A stretch of DNA of 64,000 bases from Adiantum capillus-veneris. Taxonomy: Eukaryota; Streptophyta; Polypodiopsida; Polypodiales; Pteridaceae. Below, in pieces: positions 34,281 to 45,600 of the stretch. The position numbers and the translations under genes were made by a program. Within the stretch, counting starts at the first letter, position 1; each line of letters opens with the position of its first letter. Location: contig CM043952.1 of the NCBI GenBank assembly GCA_014529385.2, positions 55,014,119 to 55,078,118 of the forward strand, written 5' to 3'. Under the pieces are notes generated by a model that did not search any database, was not told where the DNA came from, and saw only the letters and a list, made by a program, of their open reading frames with translations.

Positions 34281-34900
34281 GAGAAAAATTAAAGCCATTT
34301 CCAATTTACCACCACCTACAAACTATAAGGGAGTTCAAAGGTTTATGGGCCATGTTGGTTATTACCGACGGTTTATTTTAAACTTTGCCAAGATAGCTCG
34401 CCCTTTGTACAAGGTTCTTATTGAGTTCCACTGGGCTGTGGAGTGTTACCATGCCTATGAGTCATTGAGAAAGACCTTGACAAGTGCTCCCATCCTACGA
34501 GTGCCCGATTGGAATGTAATTTTTCATGTGCATATTGATGCATCGAACTTTTTTGTGTTCTAGCTCAACCAGGAGAACATAAATTGGACTAGGGTCCATT
34601 AGCTTTGCAAGTCATCAATTAAATGATGGTGAGAGAAACTACACTACTACAGAGTGGGAAGGTTAGCTATGATTTATGCAATAAAGAAATTTTGCTACCA
34701 CCTTCTTGCCAATAAGTTTGTTTTCTATGTTGATCATCAAGCATTTTTGTATCTAGTGAATAAACCTTGTTCCACAGGAAGAATTACACGATGGTTGTTA
34801 ATTCTTCTTGAGTTTTATTTTACCATTGTGGTGAGACATGGTAAAAGACATGTCATGGCAGATCATTTGTCTCGCATATCCAATGGTGAATCCCCTACTA
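34281..34900 (+). pseudogene. Gypsy RNase H
   Basis: The frame at 34,345-34,563 reads VGYYRRFILNFAKIARPLYK and IFHVHIDASNFFVF and then meets a stop. The frame at 34,654 continues IYAIKKFCYHLLANKFVFYV, DHQAFLYLV and RHVMADHLSRI, the usual end of RNase H. It is broken between the two parts by a stop and a shift. Confidence 0.8.
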
Positions 34901-35154
34901 GAATCGATGAAAAATTTCTCAATACTTCCCTATTCCTAGTAGAGACCATGCTTGAATGGAGTGAGAAGATTGTGAACTTTTTAGTTAACGGTTTCCCACC
35001 CAAAGAGCTTCATAAAGATATGGCTCAAAAATTGTTAAAGGACTGTGAACCTTATTCTCTAATTGTAGGAACTCTCTACAAGCTAGGTAAGGATGACATT
35101 CTTAGATGTTGTTCTCGTGAGGATGCATAGTTATACATACTATAAGAAGCCCAC

Positions 35155-36202
35155 ATGGGTATAGCTGGAGGACAATTCTTAGGGGAACTAACTACCAGAA
35201 AGGTGTTACGATCAGGCTATTGGTGGCCTACCTTATTCAAAGATGCATCACTTTTTGCAAAAGGGTGTGATGAATGGAAACATTACAAGATCACACAACA
35301 AAAGGATAAGATGCCCTTACATCCTGTTAAAGTGACTCAACCATTTAAAAAATGGGGTTTAGACTTTGTAGGCCCAATTAGTTTGGTAGCTCATAACACT
35401 CAATCTCAATGTATTATTTTTGCCACTGGCTATGTGACAAAGTGGGCGGAAGCCAAGGCAACACGCAAAGATGATGCAAGGTCAACTGATAAGTTTCTCT
35501 TTGAGAACATTATTACACGATGTGGTTGTCCCTTTGAGATTGTGAGTGACAATGGTACTCATTTTTATAAATGGAGTGATACAGGAACTCACTACAAACT
35601 TCATGATAGCCCACCATACGTCTACACCTTATTTTCCATAAGCAAATGGCCAAGCTGAGAGTACTAATAAGACCTTAATTTCTATCTTGACCAAAACAAT
35701 GAAAGCTCATTGCACAGATTGGGATTTGAAGCTGACATAAGCTCTATGGGCTTATCGTGCTGCTTACAAAGTGCCTATTAATTGTACACCATTCAAAATG
35801 GTATATGACCAAGAAGCAGTTATGCCATGGGAGTTTGTAATTCCTAATCTGCAGGTAGCTTCACAAGAAGGTTGGGATATTAACCCTTTAGTTGAGCGTT
35901 TTTATATCCTTGAGAGGTTAGACGAAGAAAGGCAATTGGCTGTGCAAAATGCACTTGTGGAGAAAGATAGGAGAAAGAAATGGTTTGACTATCATTTAAA
36001 GAACAAGGATATCAAGGTTGGGGATAATGTTCTTATGTATGGAGTGCATAATGAGAAGAAAAAGTTGAAATATGCGGGAAAAGAACCATATCGAGTATGC
36101 AAAATCACCCCACAAGGTACCATTCATGTGGAAACTCTTGATGGAGTTGAAACCATTGGAATCCTCAATGGGAGTAAATCAAAAGATATTATGATCCTTT
36201 AA
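35155..36202 (+). pseudogene. Gypsy integrase
   Basis: The N-terminal zinc region reads HMGIAGGQF, TTRKVLRSGYWWPTLFKDA and FAKGCDEWK; the HHCC motif is damaged, since the second Cys of the usual CxxC is Trp in CDEW. The core has WGLDFVGPI and IVSDNGTHF, giving two Asp of the DDE triad. A shift after about 35,600 breaks the core. The C-terminal part (35,771-36,202) has CTPFKMVYDQEAVMPWE, KKWFDYHLKNKDIKVGDNVL and EPYRVCKI. The family enzyme inserts the DNA copy into the genome; this one is defective. Confidence 0.82.
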
Positions 36203-36482
36203 GACAAGCGAAGCTACATGCCATTCATAAAAAAAAGGCAGCCAAGGCACAAGCAGAATTGAAAAAGATACAAGCTCAAGCTGAGGCTAAGGAGCGACAA
36301 CAACGTATTAAACGCCAATGAGAGGCCAACCTTGGAGTTACACATGCATTTCACGTTGAAACAGAGGATGATTGATTGGACTCTGACACATTTCTACGAT
36401 AGCCTATCGAGCTAAATAGTACCTATGGAAAAGTGCTATATAAAACCTTATTGGACACGGATAATCTGCTATCATATGGAGT

Positions 36483-36968
36483 GTGTTCCAGTTAGGAAAT
36501 CCATCTCTATGTGAGAGTACCATCCAAGTCAAGGGTATCAACAAGAAAAAAACTATGATTTTTGGAACCTGGCACACTTCTATTAGTTATGACAATGAGG
36601 TTGTAGCTCTAGACGTTTTGGTCATGCCTGCTGGAACTATGGAAGGCAATATAAACCTAGTGCTAGCGTGTGAGAAGAATTTCAAGGAATTAGAATGGAT
36701 GATACGTCTCTTGACCACGATTGGTCCCTACTTAGTAGAGAGCGTCTCTCCAATTGCACAAGCCTACTCTTTTGACCAAGATGACTATAGACGTCTAGTG
36801 ACCTTCTTAGTGAACATTTGTGCCTCTAATGATGAGGAAGAGTTACATGATTACACGGATGGCATGTATGGTCTCACGGATGATGACTTTGTTTTTCTCG
36901 ATGATGACGAGGATAGGGGTTCACACCTAGGGCTACCTGACCATATATTTAATATCCTGTTCCCTTGA
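36483..36968 (+). CDS. Extra ORF downstream of gypsy integrase, 161 codons
   Basis: An open frame on the element's coding strand 280 bp after the integrase end. The first half resembles a protease-like or capsid-like beta-rich segment (TWHTSISYDNEVVALDVLVM). The second half is strongly acidic (SNDEEELHDYTDGMYG, DDDFVFLDDDEDRG). I do not recognise it. Tat/Athila-lineage gypsy elements often have an additional ORF at this place, which fits the primer site seen at 21,234. It is open from Met to stop while the pol genes around it are broken. Confidence 0.4.
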   Translation: MFQLGNPSLCESTIQVKGINKKKTMIFGTWHTSISYDNEVVALDVLVMPAGTMEGNINLVLACEKNFKELEWMIRLLTTIGPYLVESVSPIAQAYSFDQDDYRRLVTFLVNICASNDEEELHDYTDGMYGLTDDDFVFLDDDEDRGSHLGLPDHIFNILFP

Positions 36969-38338
36969 CTCTCTAGGGAAGTGCAAATAATTAGGTTAGG
37001 GTTCTTGATGTGTTTTGATTGTGTTCAATAAAGGTTGGTGCCTCTTCCCACTGATGTGCCTCCTAAAGGTATTTCTTGTGTTTTCTAGTGTGTACAAGAA
37101 CGCGTTGCCATTGTTAGGATTTTGAACTTCATGGAATTTTTATCTCGTTCACTCTTTGAATCGAGCATGATCATCAACACAAACAGGTGTTTGTTGTCCA
37201 CTAGCATTGTCTCTTGTTTAATTCTAACATCCATGATCGTCTGCTTTAAATGTGATTGGTAGCACAATATTCAACACATTTGCTTAGATTAAATATTAGA
37301 TTCAATATAATTTTTTGTAATCCCTTGTCTAGGTTTAAGAATCAAGCAGTCTAACTAAGCTAGTTTGACCACTTTAGGTGTTAGAGATCTCCTCTTAATA
37401 CCATGGGGAATGCCTTCCTGATAATCAATGGTTACTTTAGGTTTTTAATCCAATTTAGGTAGCATTGTGTGAAATGTAGTAGGGCTTTCTAGTGGGCTTA
37501 GTCCTTATTGACCTTTAGCTTAAGTATTATAAAGGGAGTTTACTAGTGTGATGAGCTTGGGGAGGGTAACAGTGCCATATGACCCCCCAACGTTCAAAAT
37601 TGAAAGGCAATGAAAAACAAAAAAACAAAAGTGCACAAATGTAAAATCTTAAGCTGGAAGAGAAATCCCAGCTTGATTTGGTACTTCACTCACATGTATT
37701 ACGTATGGTACTAGAGCCCTAGAGGTTCCCAGTGTGGGTGCTTTTCCTTGAAAAGCAAAAACCCAAGGCATACAAAATAAGCACACACGTCAAAAACTGA
37801 ATCAATGTAAAAACACTTTGGGGGGTCAAAGAAACGGGAATAATACATGCAATAATTTCATAACCAATTCCTTTTATTGTAGCTTAACTAGAAGGTCTTC
37901 TATGTATAGACTCTAGTTAGCCCTCGAACATGAAATACTTTGCTCTCGCAATTAAACAGCTTAAATGACCAGAGAGAATTGAGAAGCTTGTCCATGGTAT
38001 TAATAGTTGACCTCTACTACCTCTCGATAGTTAAATTAGTAACCCTAAACTTGTTTATTTTTTGACCTTTACAACTGCTTATGCGTTTGATTATATTACA
38101 GTTTAATGTTTTACTGCTAACAAATTGTCTAATATTCTATTACCAATCAATTTTTGTGCCTACAATTGCATATGATTTTTAATTGTATATGAGAATGCAA
38201 TTACTATGCCAATTTTGGTTGATTTTGCAGTATTTGAAAAAGGCTAAGGACATTCAACCTCAGATGCTCTTCCACCTTGACAAATGGGCTTCATCTCAAT
38301 AGCTTCGAGGACGAAATCTACATCAAGAAGGGGGGCAT
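36969..38338 (+). other. Gypsy 3' untranslated region
   Basis: A long stretch with no recognised frame. It ends in a duplicated block of about 85 bp (GGGCTTCATCTCAATAGCTT with GACGAAATCTACATCAAG and a G run), copies near 38,286-38,336 and 38,365-38,416. This is the polypurine tract area. Confidence 0.55.
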
Positions 38339-38687
38339 GTTAACCCTCATTGACACCCTATCATGGGCTTCATCTCAATAGCTTCCAAGGACGAAATCTA
38401 CATCAAGAAGGGGGGGTTAATCCTCACGGACACCTTATTATTTATATGATTGAGTCATTGACTGGGCTTGTCGGTCCAATAGGTGTGTAGGTGATTGCCG
38501 ATGAGAGGTACACCACTTATCTTATTTTTACAGTATTTTCGCAACGACCGGCCATTGTGGGCACCTATGTGTGAGTGGGTCAAACTCTTATAAAAGATCC
38601 ATTTGACCTAAAAATCCTCATTCTTGGAGATGCAAGCTAAGAAGTGCTCTTGATCCATCTCTGACTCCTTCTCCTTCGTGTGCTCAC

Positions 38688-38739
<52 letters not shown>

Positions 38740-38743
38740 TCAC

Positions 38744-38826
<83 letters not shown>

Positions 38827-39066
38827 GCAATGGCATCGACGGCGACGAGGTGGTTGAGCGCAGCGACGGCAGCGACGACGGCCCCTTCTTCTTCATGGCA
38901 CAGGATCCTTCACGATGGAAGCATTGAGTGGTGAGTGACACACCCCTACCCCTTTGAGCTTGATGTGATCTTCTAGTTGTGTGTTTGCAGCCATTCATGG
39001 CTCACACACGGTGTTTTGGCAAATTCCCAGCCTCCAACACGTGAGGCGAAACGCACACTATCCTAG
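38339..39066 (+). repeat. Gypsy 3' LTR (putative)
   Basis: It begins TGTTAACCC directly after the polypurine run AAGAAGGGGGGCA. Its last 110 bp match the 5' remnant at 21,121-21,232. It contains two GT microsatellites (38,690-38,735 and 38,746-38,795) followed by (GA)n to 38,822, and a GC-rich stretch with GGCATCGACGGCGACGAGG. Without a full 5' partner the borders are approximate. Confidence 0.5.
38690..38822. repeat. (GT)n-(GT)n-(GA)n compound microsatellite
   Basis: Two GT runs are separated by CGTTCACAG, and the second passes directly into GA repeats. Confidence 0.96.
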
Positions 39067-39512
39067 TGTCAGCATTGACACATCCATAAGCAACGGGTTA
39101 TCTTGATGATGCAATGCATGTAGATAGCGATATGGGAGGCTAGGACAACCACGTTTGGGTAGATTTGGTCAGCGTTCGGCATATCATCTATGACCTACTA
39201 GTGTGGACGCCCGACCTAGCAGCTACAATGAGAGCATTTATTGCAAGGATTGTTAGTCGTACGGTGACTAAAACTAGCATGATGCATTGTGGAGCTTTGC
39301 AGACCATATAGAGTTGTCTACAGAATTTACATGCAGGCTCTAGTGTCGATACGCATGCTCACCTATCACTAGAGCTGATATGGCTACATGTAGATCGATT
39401 GAGTGAGCCAATGGGCATAGATTGAGAGAGTCTCTCACCTGTCTTTTTGTACATACTATTAGTTTATCTAATGGCACCCACTTATTGGCACATTCGTCTT
39501 TAACTGGAAGAT
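39067..39512 (+). pseudogene. Copia 3' internal remnant
   Basis: A short decayed stretch between the gypsy 3' LTR and the copia 3' LTR. No domain can be named. It ends in AACTGGAAGAT just before TGTTGGGG, matching the polypurine tract position of copia elements. Confidence 0.5.
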
Positions 39513-40026
39513 TGTTGGGGTAAAGGCTTTGTGCCTTTGTCCGGGGCCGAACATCCGATGCCCGGCCCGTCCACTGACCACATTAACCTTATTCTTGATA
39601 TATTAAAGAGTAACTTGGATTTCCTCACATTTTAAAGGTTTGCTCCACTCACACAACATAGTCTCTCACATTTTAAAGGTTTGCTCCACTCACACAACAT
39701 AGTCTCTCATCTTCCCTCTCCTGCACTGCACCGCACACACACGCATTTCCAAGGGGGTCCGCCTTTCAAAAATACCTATAACATGTGCATTCAAGAGATA
39801 TTTTGAAAACCCCTCTACACACACACTTCATCATGAATTAAAAGACCCCTCTTCCTTCATAAACTTGTACCTTTTTTTCAATTTTCCATTTTTAGACTTC
39901 TCTTATACATGTAGTTCTATAACTCTTTGGTATATAAGATATCCCTTTGGGTGAACTTACATGCTACACTTACATATTTTTGGTGGACCCCCCAGGCATG
40001 CATTTCACGCACCACACACTCTTTCA
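39513..40026 (+). repeat. Copia 3' LTR with two internal insertions
   Basis: It pairs with the 5' LTR (17,958-18,169) but is 302 bp longer. The difference is explained by a 43-bp tandem duplication (unit beginning CACATTTTAAAGGTTTGCTC, about 39,628-39,713) and a 250-bp MITE with its 7-bp duplication (39,750-40,006). Confidence 0.85.
39750..39999. mobile_element. Small MITE inside the copia 3' LTR
   Basis: The insert is absent from the 5' LTR. Ends are inverted: GGGGGTCCGCC on the left and GGTGGACCCCC on the right. The flanks repeat GCATTTC (39,743-39,749 and 40,000-40,006), with an eighth base C/A. An 8-bp duplication with G-rich TIRs suggests a hAT-type MITE; the superfamily is inferred. 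Confidence 0.7.
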
Positions 40027-40049
40027 ATCGGCAATGATTGAAGTAGAAC

Positions 40050-40075
40050 AGTCATGCCAAGGGCAAAGCTCGGTG
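40050..40075 (+). repeat. 5' LTR of the short-LTR element, left part
   Basis: AGTCATGCCAAGGGCAAAG and the next bases match the 3' LTR from 61,608 (TTTCATGCCAAGGGCAAAG). Both first dinucleotides have drifted from the usual TG. CACTA-2 begins at the next base. Confidence 0.85.
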
Positions 40076-40345
40076 CACTACAAGAGGTTGTGTGCACTTG
40101 TGACGCTGTTAGCGATGAAAATACATTGGGTTTTTATACTCCTCGGCATCGCTAAGACCGTCGCTAACAGCGTCGATATGAGAACATCGCTATGAGCATC
40201 GCTATATGCATCACTATAGATGTTGCTATATAGCGATGCCTATAGCGACAATTATAACGACGTTTACAGGCCACCTATAGCAACGTTCATAGAGATGCTG
40301 CAGAGCCTTATATAGCGATGTTTATAGGACGCCCGAGAGAAAAAA
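40076..40345. repeat. CACTA-2 terminal and subterminal repeats (3' side of its genes)
   Basis: Decayed copies of TAGCGATGC, TAGCGACAATT and CGTCGCTAACAGCGTC stand after the TIR; many CG sites have become TG or CA. This matches the right end of CACTA-1. Confidence 0.85.
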
Positions 40346-40788
40346 CATTGGTTTTAGGGCATTAAATGCCCTGCCACCCATCAACCATATTGAATGTTTC
40401 AATAATAGAATAAACCTAAATGAATCCAAGATAAGCCCAGATTTACCTTTGAAAGAAAGTGCAAGCTTAGATATAGACCCAAAGTAGTCACCCACAAGAC
40501 AATATAACCATTAACTCCATCATCCATAGTATTGTTTACAGAATAAAGATACAAAACTGACAAAAGTAAATTGATGAAAGTAAATCAATGACAATTGTAC
40601 ACATCATAGGCAAAATCACTTGATTGTTAAACTTTGCAAATGTAATAGTTACAACCCCATTGTCATTATTGAAAAAATATACATGGTTTTCCAATAGTTA
40701 CAAAAAGACGAATAAACGTCATCTCATGATACATATGCTATGACAAAAGGAAACTAATGCTATCTAGCTACGACTAGACTAACGTCGT

Positions 40789-42069
40789 CTAATCAAATTT
40801 CTCATTGCGTCCAAGCGGCATATCTGTCGGATTCTGCAAAAAAAAAACAATAAGAAAGCTTTCTCTAAGTATAAACATATAATTTATAAAACAATACAAC
40901 AAATAGAAAAGAGTAAACCCTAATACTAACCATGCCGCCGTGAGAACTCAAAATGTCCATCAGGGCGTTTAAGCCCTTGATGCCTGCGTACTCGCGCTCG
41001 TACGGTGTGGGGTCACGTCCTGTCAATCGACCACTGTCAAAACATACAAAGAATCCATTATGTTAGAATTTAAAAACCCCTAAACCCTAAACTATCAAAC
41101 CTAAAGAGCAATGCAAAAACACTTACAAAATCGGCCTCAAATGATGCCCACCCGCCGCTCCCCAAGTGGTGCGAACTCCCTGCCTCTACTCGCGCTTTGG
41201 CTGCCTCCTTTTGTTGCTTCCACTTGTCGAGATTCTCGTGCGCTACTTTCTTTGTATTCTTTCAATCTTCTTTGGCCAGACAATCTGGTATGTTCCACCC
41301 ATGTTTAATTGCTTTTTGCACTTTGGAATGCTTGTGCTTGCAATATTCGTGCATTCGAACCTTCATCAGATCTTCATTGAAGTGATCATCCTATGTTGAA
41401 ATGGAAAACTCGTCATGCAGCATGCTGATGACTCTGTCTTTTAAATCACTTGGTACTTCACTCCAGGTGTTTAGTATGTAGTGTCTAAACACCTGAGAGC
41501 AAAGACCCGCATGCGCGAGATCACCTTCTTTCCTTCATCATCCAAGATGATGCCGTTGCTGAAGTCGACGGAGTAAGGCAAGCCCTCTCGCCGGTGACAC
41601 TTGAACGTGGGTGTCCCGACAGGGGTCTCTAGCGGCGTGTCGATGGGGGTACGGACGTCAGGTGTCTCCACTAGAGTATGGGCCCCGAAGTGAGGAGTGT
41701 CGACTGGAGTGACTCCTGGAGGAGTAGCTAGTGGTGGGTAGCTGCTGGTGTAGATGGCGATGTCGTGGTTGGTGTGGGGGCGAGCAAAGAAGGGGAGGGT
41801 AAAGAGCCTCGTCGAACACGAGGCGGTGTCAAGGCATCGATAGCGGCATCCCCACAATAACCGCCATCGCCACCACTAGAGCGCCAGTGCCTAAACGAGT
41901 GTGAAGATCGTCTCGTCGGCACCGAGGCTTCGGAGCACGTTGAATGCTCCGAAACAGAGGGAGACGCTAAAGGAGTAGGAACGCATGATGGTGCTCCAGA
42001 GCGATGACGATCCACGTACCACTGTCTCTGCTAGGGTGATAAAGAGGAAAGAAACTCATCATCATCCAT
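40789..42069 (-). pseudogene. TNP1/TNPA-like gene of CACTA-2, broken
   Basis: The minus-strand start (ATG ending at 42,069) reads MDDDEFLSSLSP and then TAG (42,031-42,033), followed by QRQWYVDRHRSGAPSCVP. The Pro/Thr-rich region (TPVDTPHFGAHTLVETP) and the segment CHRREGLPYSVDFSNGIILD follow. This second segment is missing from CACTA-1. Later exons can be followed to the last, which ends TDMPLGRNEKFD and a stop at 40,789. The stop codon lies one codon before the one in CACTA-1. Confidence 0.78.
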
Positions 42070-42218
42070 ACCTGCATTAAACACACGAACATTTAATCGT
42101 AATATTGAATGAATGGAAAAGAAAACATGGACAAGTAGAGAGAGAGAGAGAAAGAGCAAGAGAGGACTCGTAAAGGGGGAGGGATTCCTGTGTAGAGATA
42201 TTTTGTTGAATTTGTAAA

Positions 42219-42461
42219 AGCACTGCGCTCCGGGTGCGATGGAGACTAAAGCTGCATCGCGAAGATCTGCTCATAGAAGTTGCTTGCCCCACCACTAAAT
42301 CTAATTGATCGAGTGAAAGAGATGTTGAGAAGCAGTACTAGTGCTTCTTAGTGTCTGTTTCACCCGATCAACTAGATTTAGCGGTGGGACGAGCAGCATC
42401 TATATTGAGCAGACCTTCACGATTGCAGCTTCAGTCTCCATCGCACTCGGAGCGCAGTGCT
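42219..42461. repeat. 243-bp near-perfect foldback in CACTA-2
   Basis: AGCACTGCGCTCCGGGTGCG at 42,219 is mirrored by the segment ending GAGCGCAGTGCT at 42,461. The two arms, each about 105 bp, match with scattered changes through GATGGAGACT/AGTCTCCATC, GATCTGCTCA/GAGCAGACC and TAAATCTAATTGATCG/CGATCAACTAGATTTA. The loop is about 30 bp near 42,320-42,350. It lies between the two transposase genes, and the equivalent place in CACTA-1 (30,364-30,635) has no such structure. Either a foldback MITE or a duplicated inverted gene fragment. Confidence 0.82.
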
Positions 42462-42626
42462 CGTCATCCCTACTTGTGAGAACATACCTAGAGCATACGT
42501 ACCTGGAGTGGACACAAAGACCATTAAATACAATGATGCATATAGACAACAAAGGACAAAAAGCCACGTGAATACAATATATATTATAAAACGGAGCAAA
42601 ATTGTTCAAATACAATATTTATGGCT

Positions 42627-45600
42627 TTAAGAGGTCTCTCTCTCATCCTTGCAAAGCTCAGCATAACTTCCTATATCTATATAGAGCTCTCTGTTTAAAC
42701 AGATATCCTCCGTTTCATTTTGTGGATCCTCTGCATGCACCCCATAGAGAGAAGCAGCTTTGTAATGGAAATGGCCTATGAATTTAGAGAATAGTGGAAT
42801 TAAGAGAATTAGAGTGAGCAACTTTGAGAGCATAGAGGGTGAACTTAATTGGTAGTAGCAACTTAATCATAACACTTAATTAACTAGGCATGAGCAATAC
42901 TTTTGCGAGAGAGAGAGAGAGAGAGAGAGAGAGTTTAGATAATATGACAACAGTTGAGGACCGGATTTATGTGGAGCCGGTCCCCCCTCCAAAAGGCATT
43001 TGTATTATAGATTCTCTCATTAAGAGAGACTTGGTACAATACAATCTTTGTGTTCCTTGAGACCTCTTTGGCATTATGGAAATGGAAGTTTCATATACCA
43101 AGCTTTTGCATAATATCAACAATCAATCTTAGCTTGAAAACAATCAAGAACTCGTGAACATCATTATTCTTTGTGTTCCCTAAATCATTTGAGTGCATGA
43201 AGATGTATACTTTTATGCATCAACTTGTGCCTAAAGCAGCAATTAATCCACCTTGCAATACAATTAATCTACTTGCATTAAGTAACTAATCTACTTGCAA
43301 TAAACCATTAGCCTTCTTGCAATAAGCATAACATGCACTTTGTGGAAAGCATTAACTATCCCAAGCCTCAGTCCCAAGACCTCAAACACCTTCAAAGGTG
43401 GAGAGAGCTAGCAGGGAATGAGGGTAGGGAAGAGGAAGAAGAAGTATTCCATAGGAGAAATAAATAATTCCTCACTTATCATCACTCTTCTTGCTTAGCA
43501 TACATAATAGCATTAGTAATGAAGATAGAGAAGATGGAAAGCTTAAGCATTGAAGCATAGCTCTTGGTTGGATTTGCATTCCATAGCCAAGAGTGTTGGT
43601 GTAGGCTCTCAACTTCTCAAGGATCTTGGAGAAGGAGATGGAGCTCTTGCCTAGCACACAATGAGAGCATTTGTGAGTGTCTGTGGGTGAGTATATCCCC
43701 TAAGCAACCCCCTATCTTGCTTGGGTCGACCCCCCCTTTTAGCTCATGCTTGAAGCTCATTGGACCCCTCCAGGCCTAGCCAATCATAAGCAGGAGGCAT
43801 TACAAGCAGCAAGGGTAGCCTTGAGACAAGTGTCCCCCCTTTCCCCTTTGATAGAGAGGGCTAGATAAATGCAAAATCAATTAAATCTCCTAAATTATCA
43901 TTGGACCCCTTGGGTGGCCAACCAATAGGCTTCAGGCACACAATGAGGGCAACATGAGGAGGAACTTGACAAGTGTCCCTTTTGCTTTCTTTGTACCATG
44001 CATGCCTTGTGTGAGTGTGTGGGTGTTCTCTCTCATCCCCCCTCATGTAGGGCTCGCCCCCTCCTTGTAGGGATTGAATCTTTGACTTTTTGACACCTCA
44101 AGCCCTCATGCATAGGCCCAGATCCCACCACAAGCTTGGCCCTTAAGCACTTTAAGCTTGGGTTGGGTTCTCACCTCAAGTGCAACCCTAACATCTCAAG
44201 CATGTCAAGCACCTCAAGCATCTCAAGCACCTCAATCATCAAGCACCTTAGCCATCAAGCAGGACAAGCACCTCGAGCTGGGTCGGGCTCCCGCGCCTTA
44301 AGCTCACCGCCTTAAGCTCAGCCCTAGCTTACCTAAGGTCAAAGGACTTTTACACATATTATTGGAGGTCTTCAATGAAGCTAACCCTAAGGTCTTATGC
44401 TCCATTGGTTAGCCTTGCTCTTTGATAGACCATCTCTCATTTGGGCCCCTTTACCATTGGCCCTTTGTTGAGATATATCTATAAGCACATGTCTATATCT
44501 TAACCCTTATTCCCGTTTATTCTCCCACATTAAGTGATCAGTTTAATATGAGAAAATCATTTGGGTTGGTTAGATATTAGTTTTTATGACAAGCTTGATG
44601 CTCGTCTGGCAGCACCTCAGCGGCTTCTGACTGAGCATCTTCTCTAATATCCTCCATTGCTGCCATTGTGATTGGCACATGGTAGCCTTCATACGTCCGT
44701 ACACTACGAGGGGCTACCTCTAAGACGTACCACCAGTTTGATGTAGACTTTGTAGGATGAAATATCACCTGCCAAAGCCACATAACTTACATGAGAGCTT
44801 CCAAGCACATAACTTCTAAAATTTGATGTTAACTATTTACATAATTACTTGTTCACAATTCTCGGATAGTACGAAAGTGTCTCTTAGGTCAGTCCATTTC
44901 TTAGTTGAATCCACCTCAAGAAAACCAGACTCTCCTCTACGCACAATAGCGTTGCGACCCTCCATGATTATCTTGAACCATTGCACGTTGAACAAGTAGA
45001 CAAAAAATCCTCTATAATCGATCCTCAAAATCTCTTGTAGCGTGCCGAAGTAAGTGGGTTCCGCCACCATAAGATCTGCATCAGAAGACCGTCGTTGACT
45101 AGACTGTTCAAATTTTACCATGATTCCACAATCTTGAGTAAAACGCATTTTGTCGATTCGTTCCACCCTAAAATGTCGACGTTTACACCATGCTGCTGTG
45201 TATGACTTATACTACAACCAACAAAGATTATGAGTGGCCATTCAAACATCTAGAAAGTCACTAGTCGTACATTGCAAACTTACCTTGGTCACGCAACCCC
45301 AAGAGTACTCCCTCTCCTCCTCAGTCACTTCTTCACTGCACTGTTGTGAGCTTTTCAATTGGTTGTGCAACCATCTTAAGCTCATGAATGTTGGTAGGCT
45401 CTCTAGACCCGTCGGATAGTGCATCGGTGGTCGTCTTCCCCGTCTCCACTCGATTTGTGCCCTTTGTCGCTCTTGCTTTGCATCCTCATATTGTGAAATC
45501 CACTTTTGCATCACTGGATTGTAAAGCATGCAAAATCGGTGATTTTAGCCTCTAGATCTTCCATCATCTTCTTCTCAACACCGATATTGCACATGACAAT

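Larger units (their letters stand above)
21121..39066 (+). mobile_element. Ty3/gypsy retrotransposon, probably Tat/Athila-like, 5' end truncated
   Basis: Domains appear in gypsy order: Gag knuckles (22,357-23,112), protease (about 23,940-24,477), reverse transcriptase (33,415-34,280), RNase H (34,281-34,900), integrase (35,155-36,202), then an extra ORF (36,483-36,968) and a 3' LTR beginning TGTTAACCC (38,339). The 5' side keeps only about 110 bp that matches the end of the 3' LTR, followed by a primer-binding-like site. CACTA-1 splits it between protease and reverse transcriptase. Exact outer ends and target duplication were not resolved. Many frames are broken by stops or shifts. Confidence 0.75.
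17958..40026 (+). mobile_element. Ty1/copia retrotransposon, interrupted, TSD ATCGG
   Basis: The 5' LTR begins TGTTGGGGTAAAGGC at 17,958 and the 3' LTR begins with the same words at 39,513. Both end in CTTTCA or GTTTCA. The 5-bp target duplication ATCGG is exact (17,953-17,957 and 40,027-40,031). The internal part is degenerate: a Gag zinc knuckle (20,095), a protease/GAG-pre-integrase region (20,514-20,940) and a short 3' remnant (39,067-39,512). Reverse transcriptase and most of integrase are gone. A gypsy element sits between the two internal parts, and a CACTA element inside that. The element is not functional. Confidence 0.88.

Noticed and set aside
39067-39512. Naming this copia piece as RNase H or integrase
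   Set aside because: It is too decayed to see any motif; only its position supports a copia origin.
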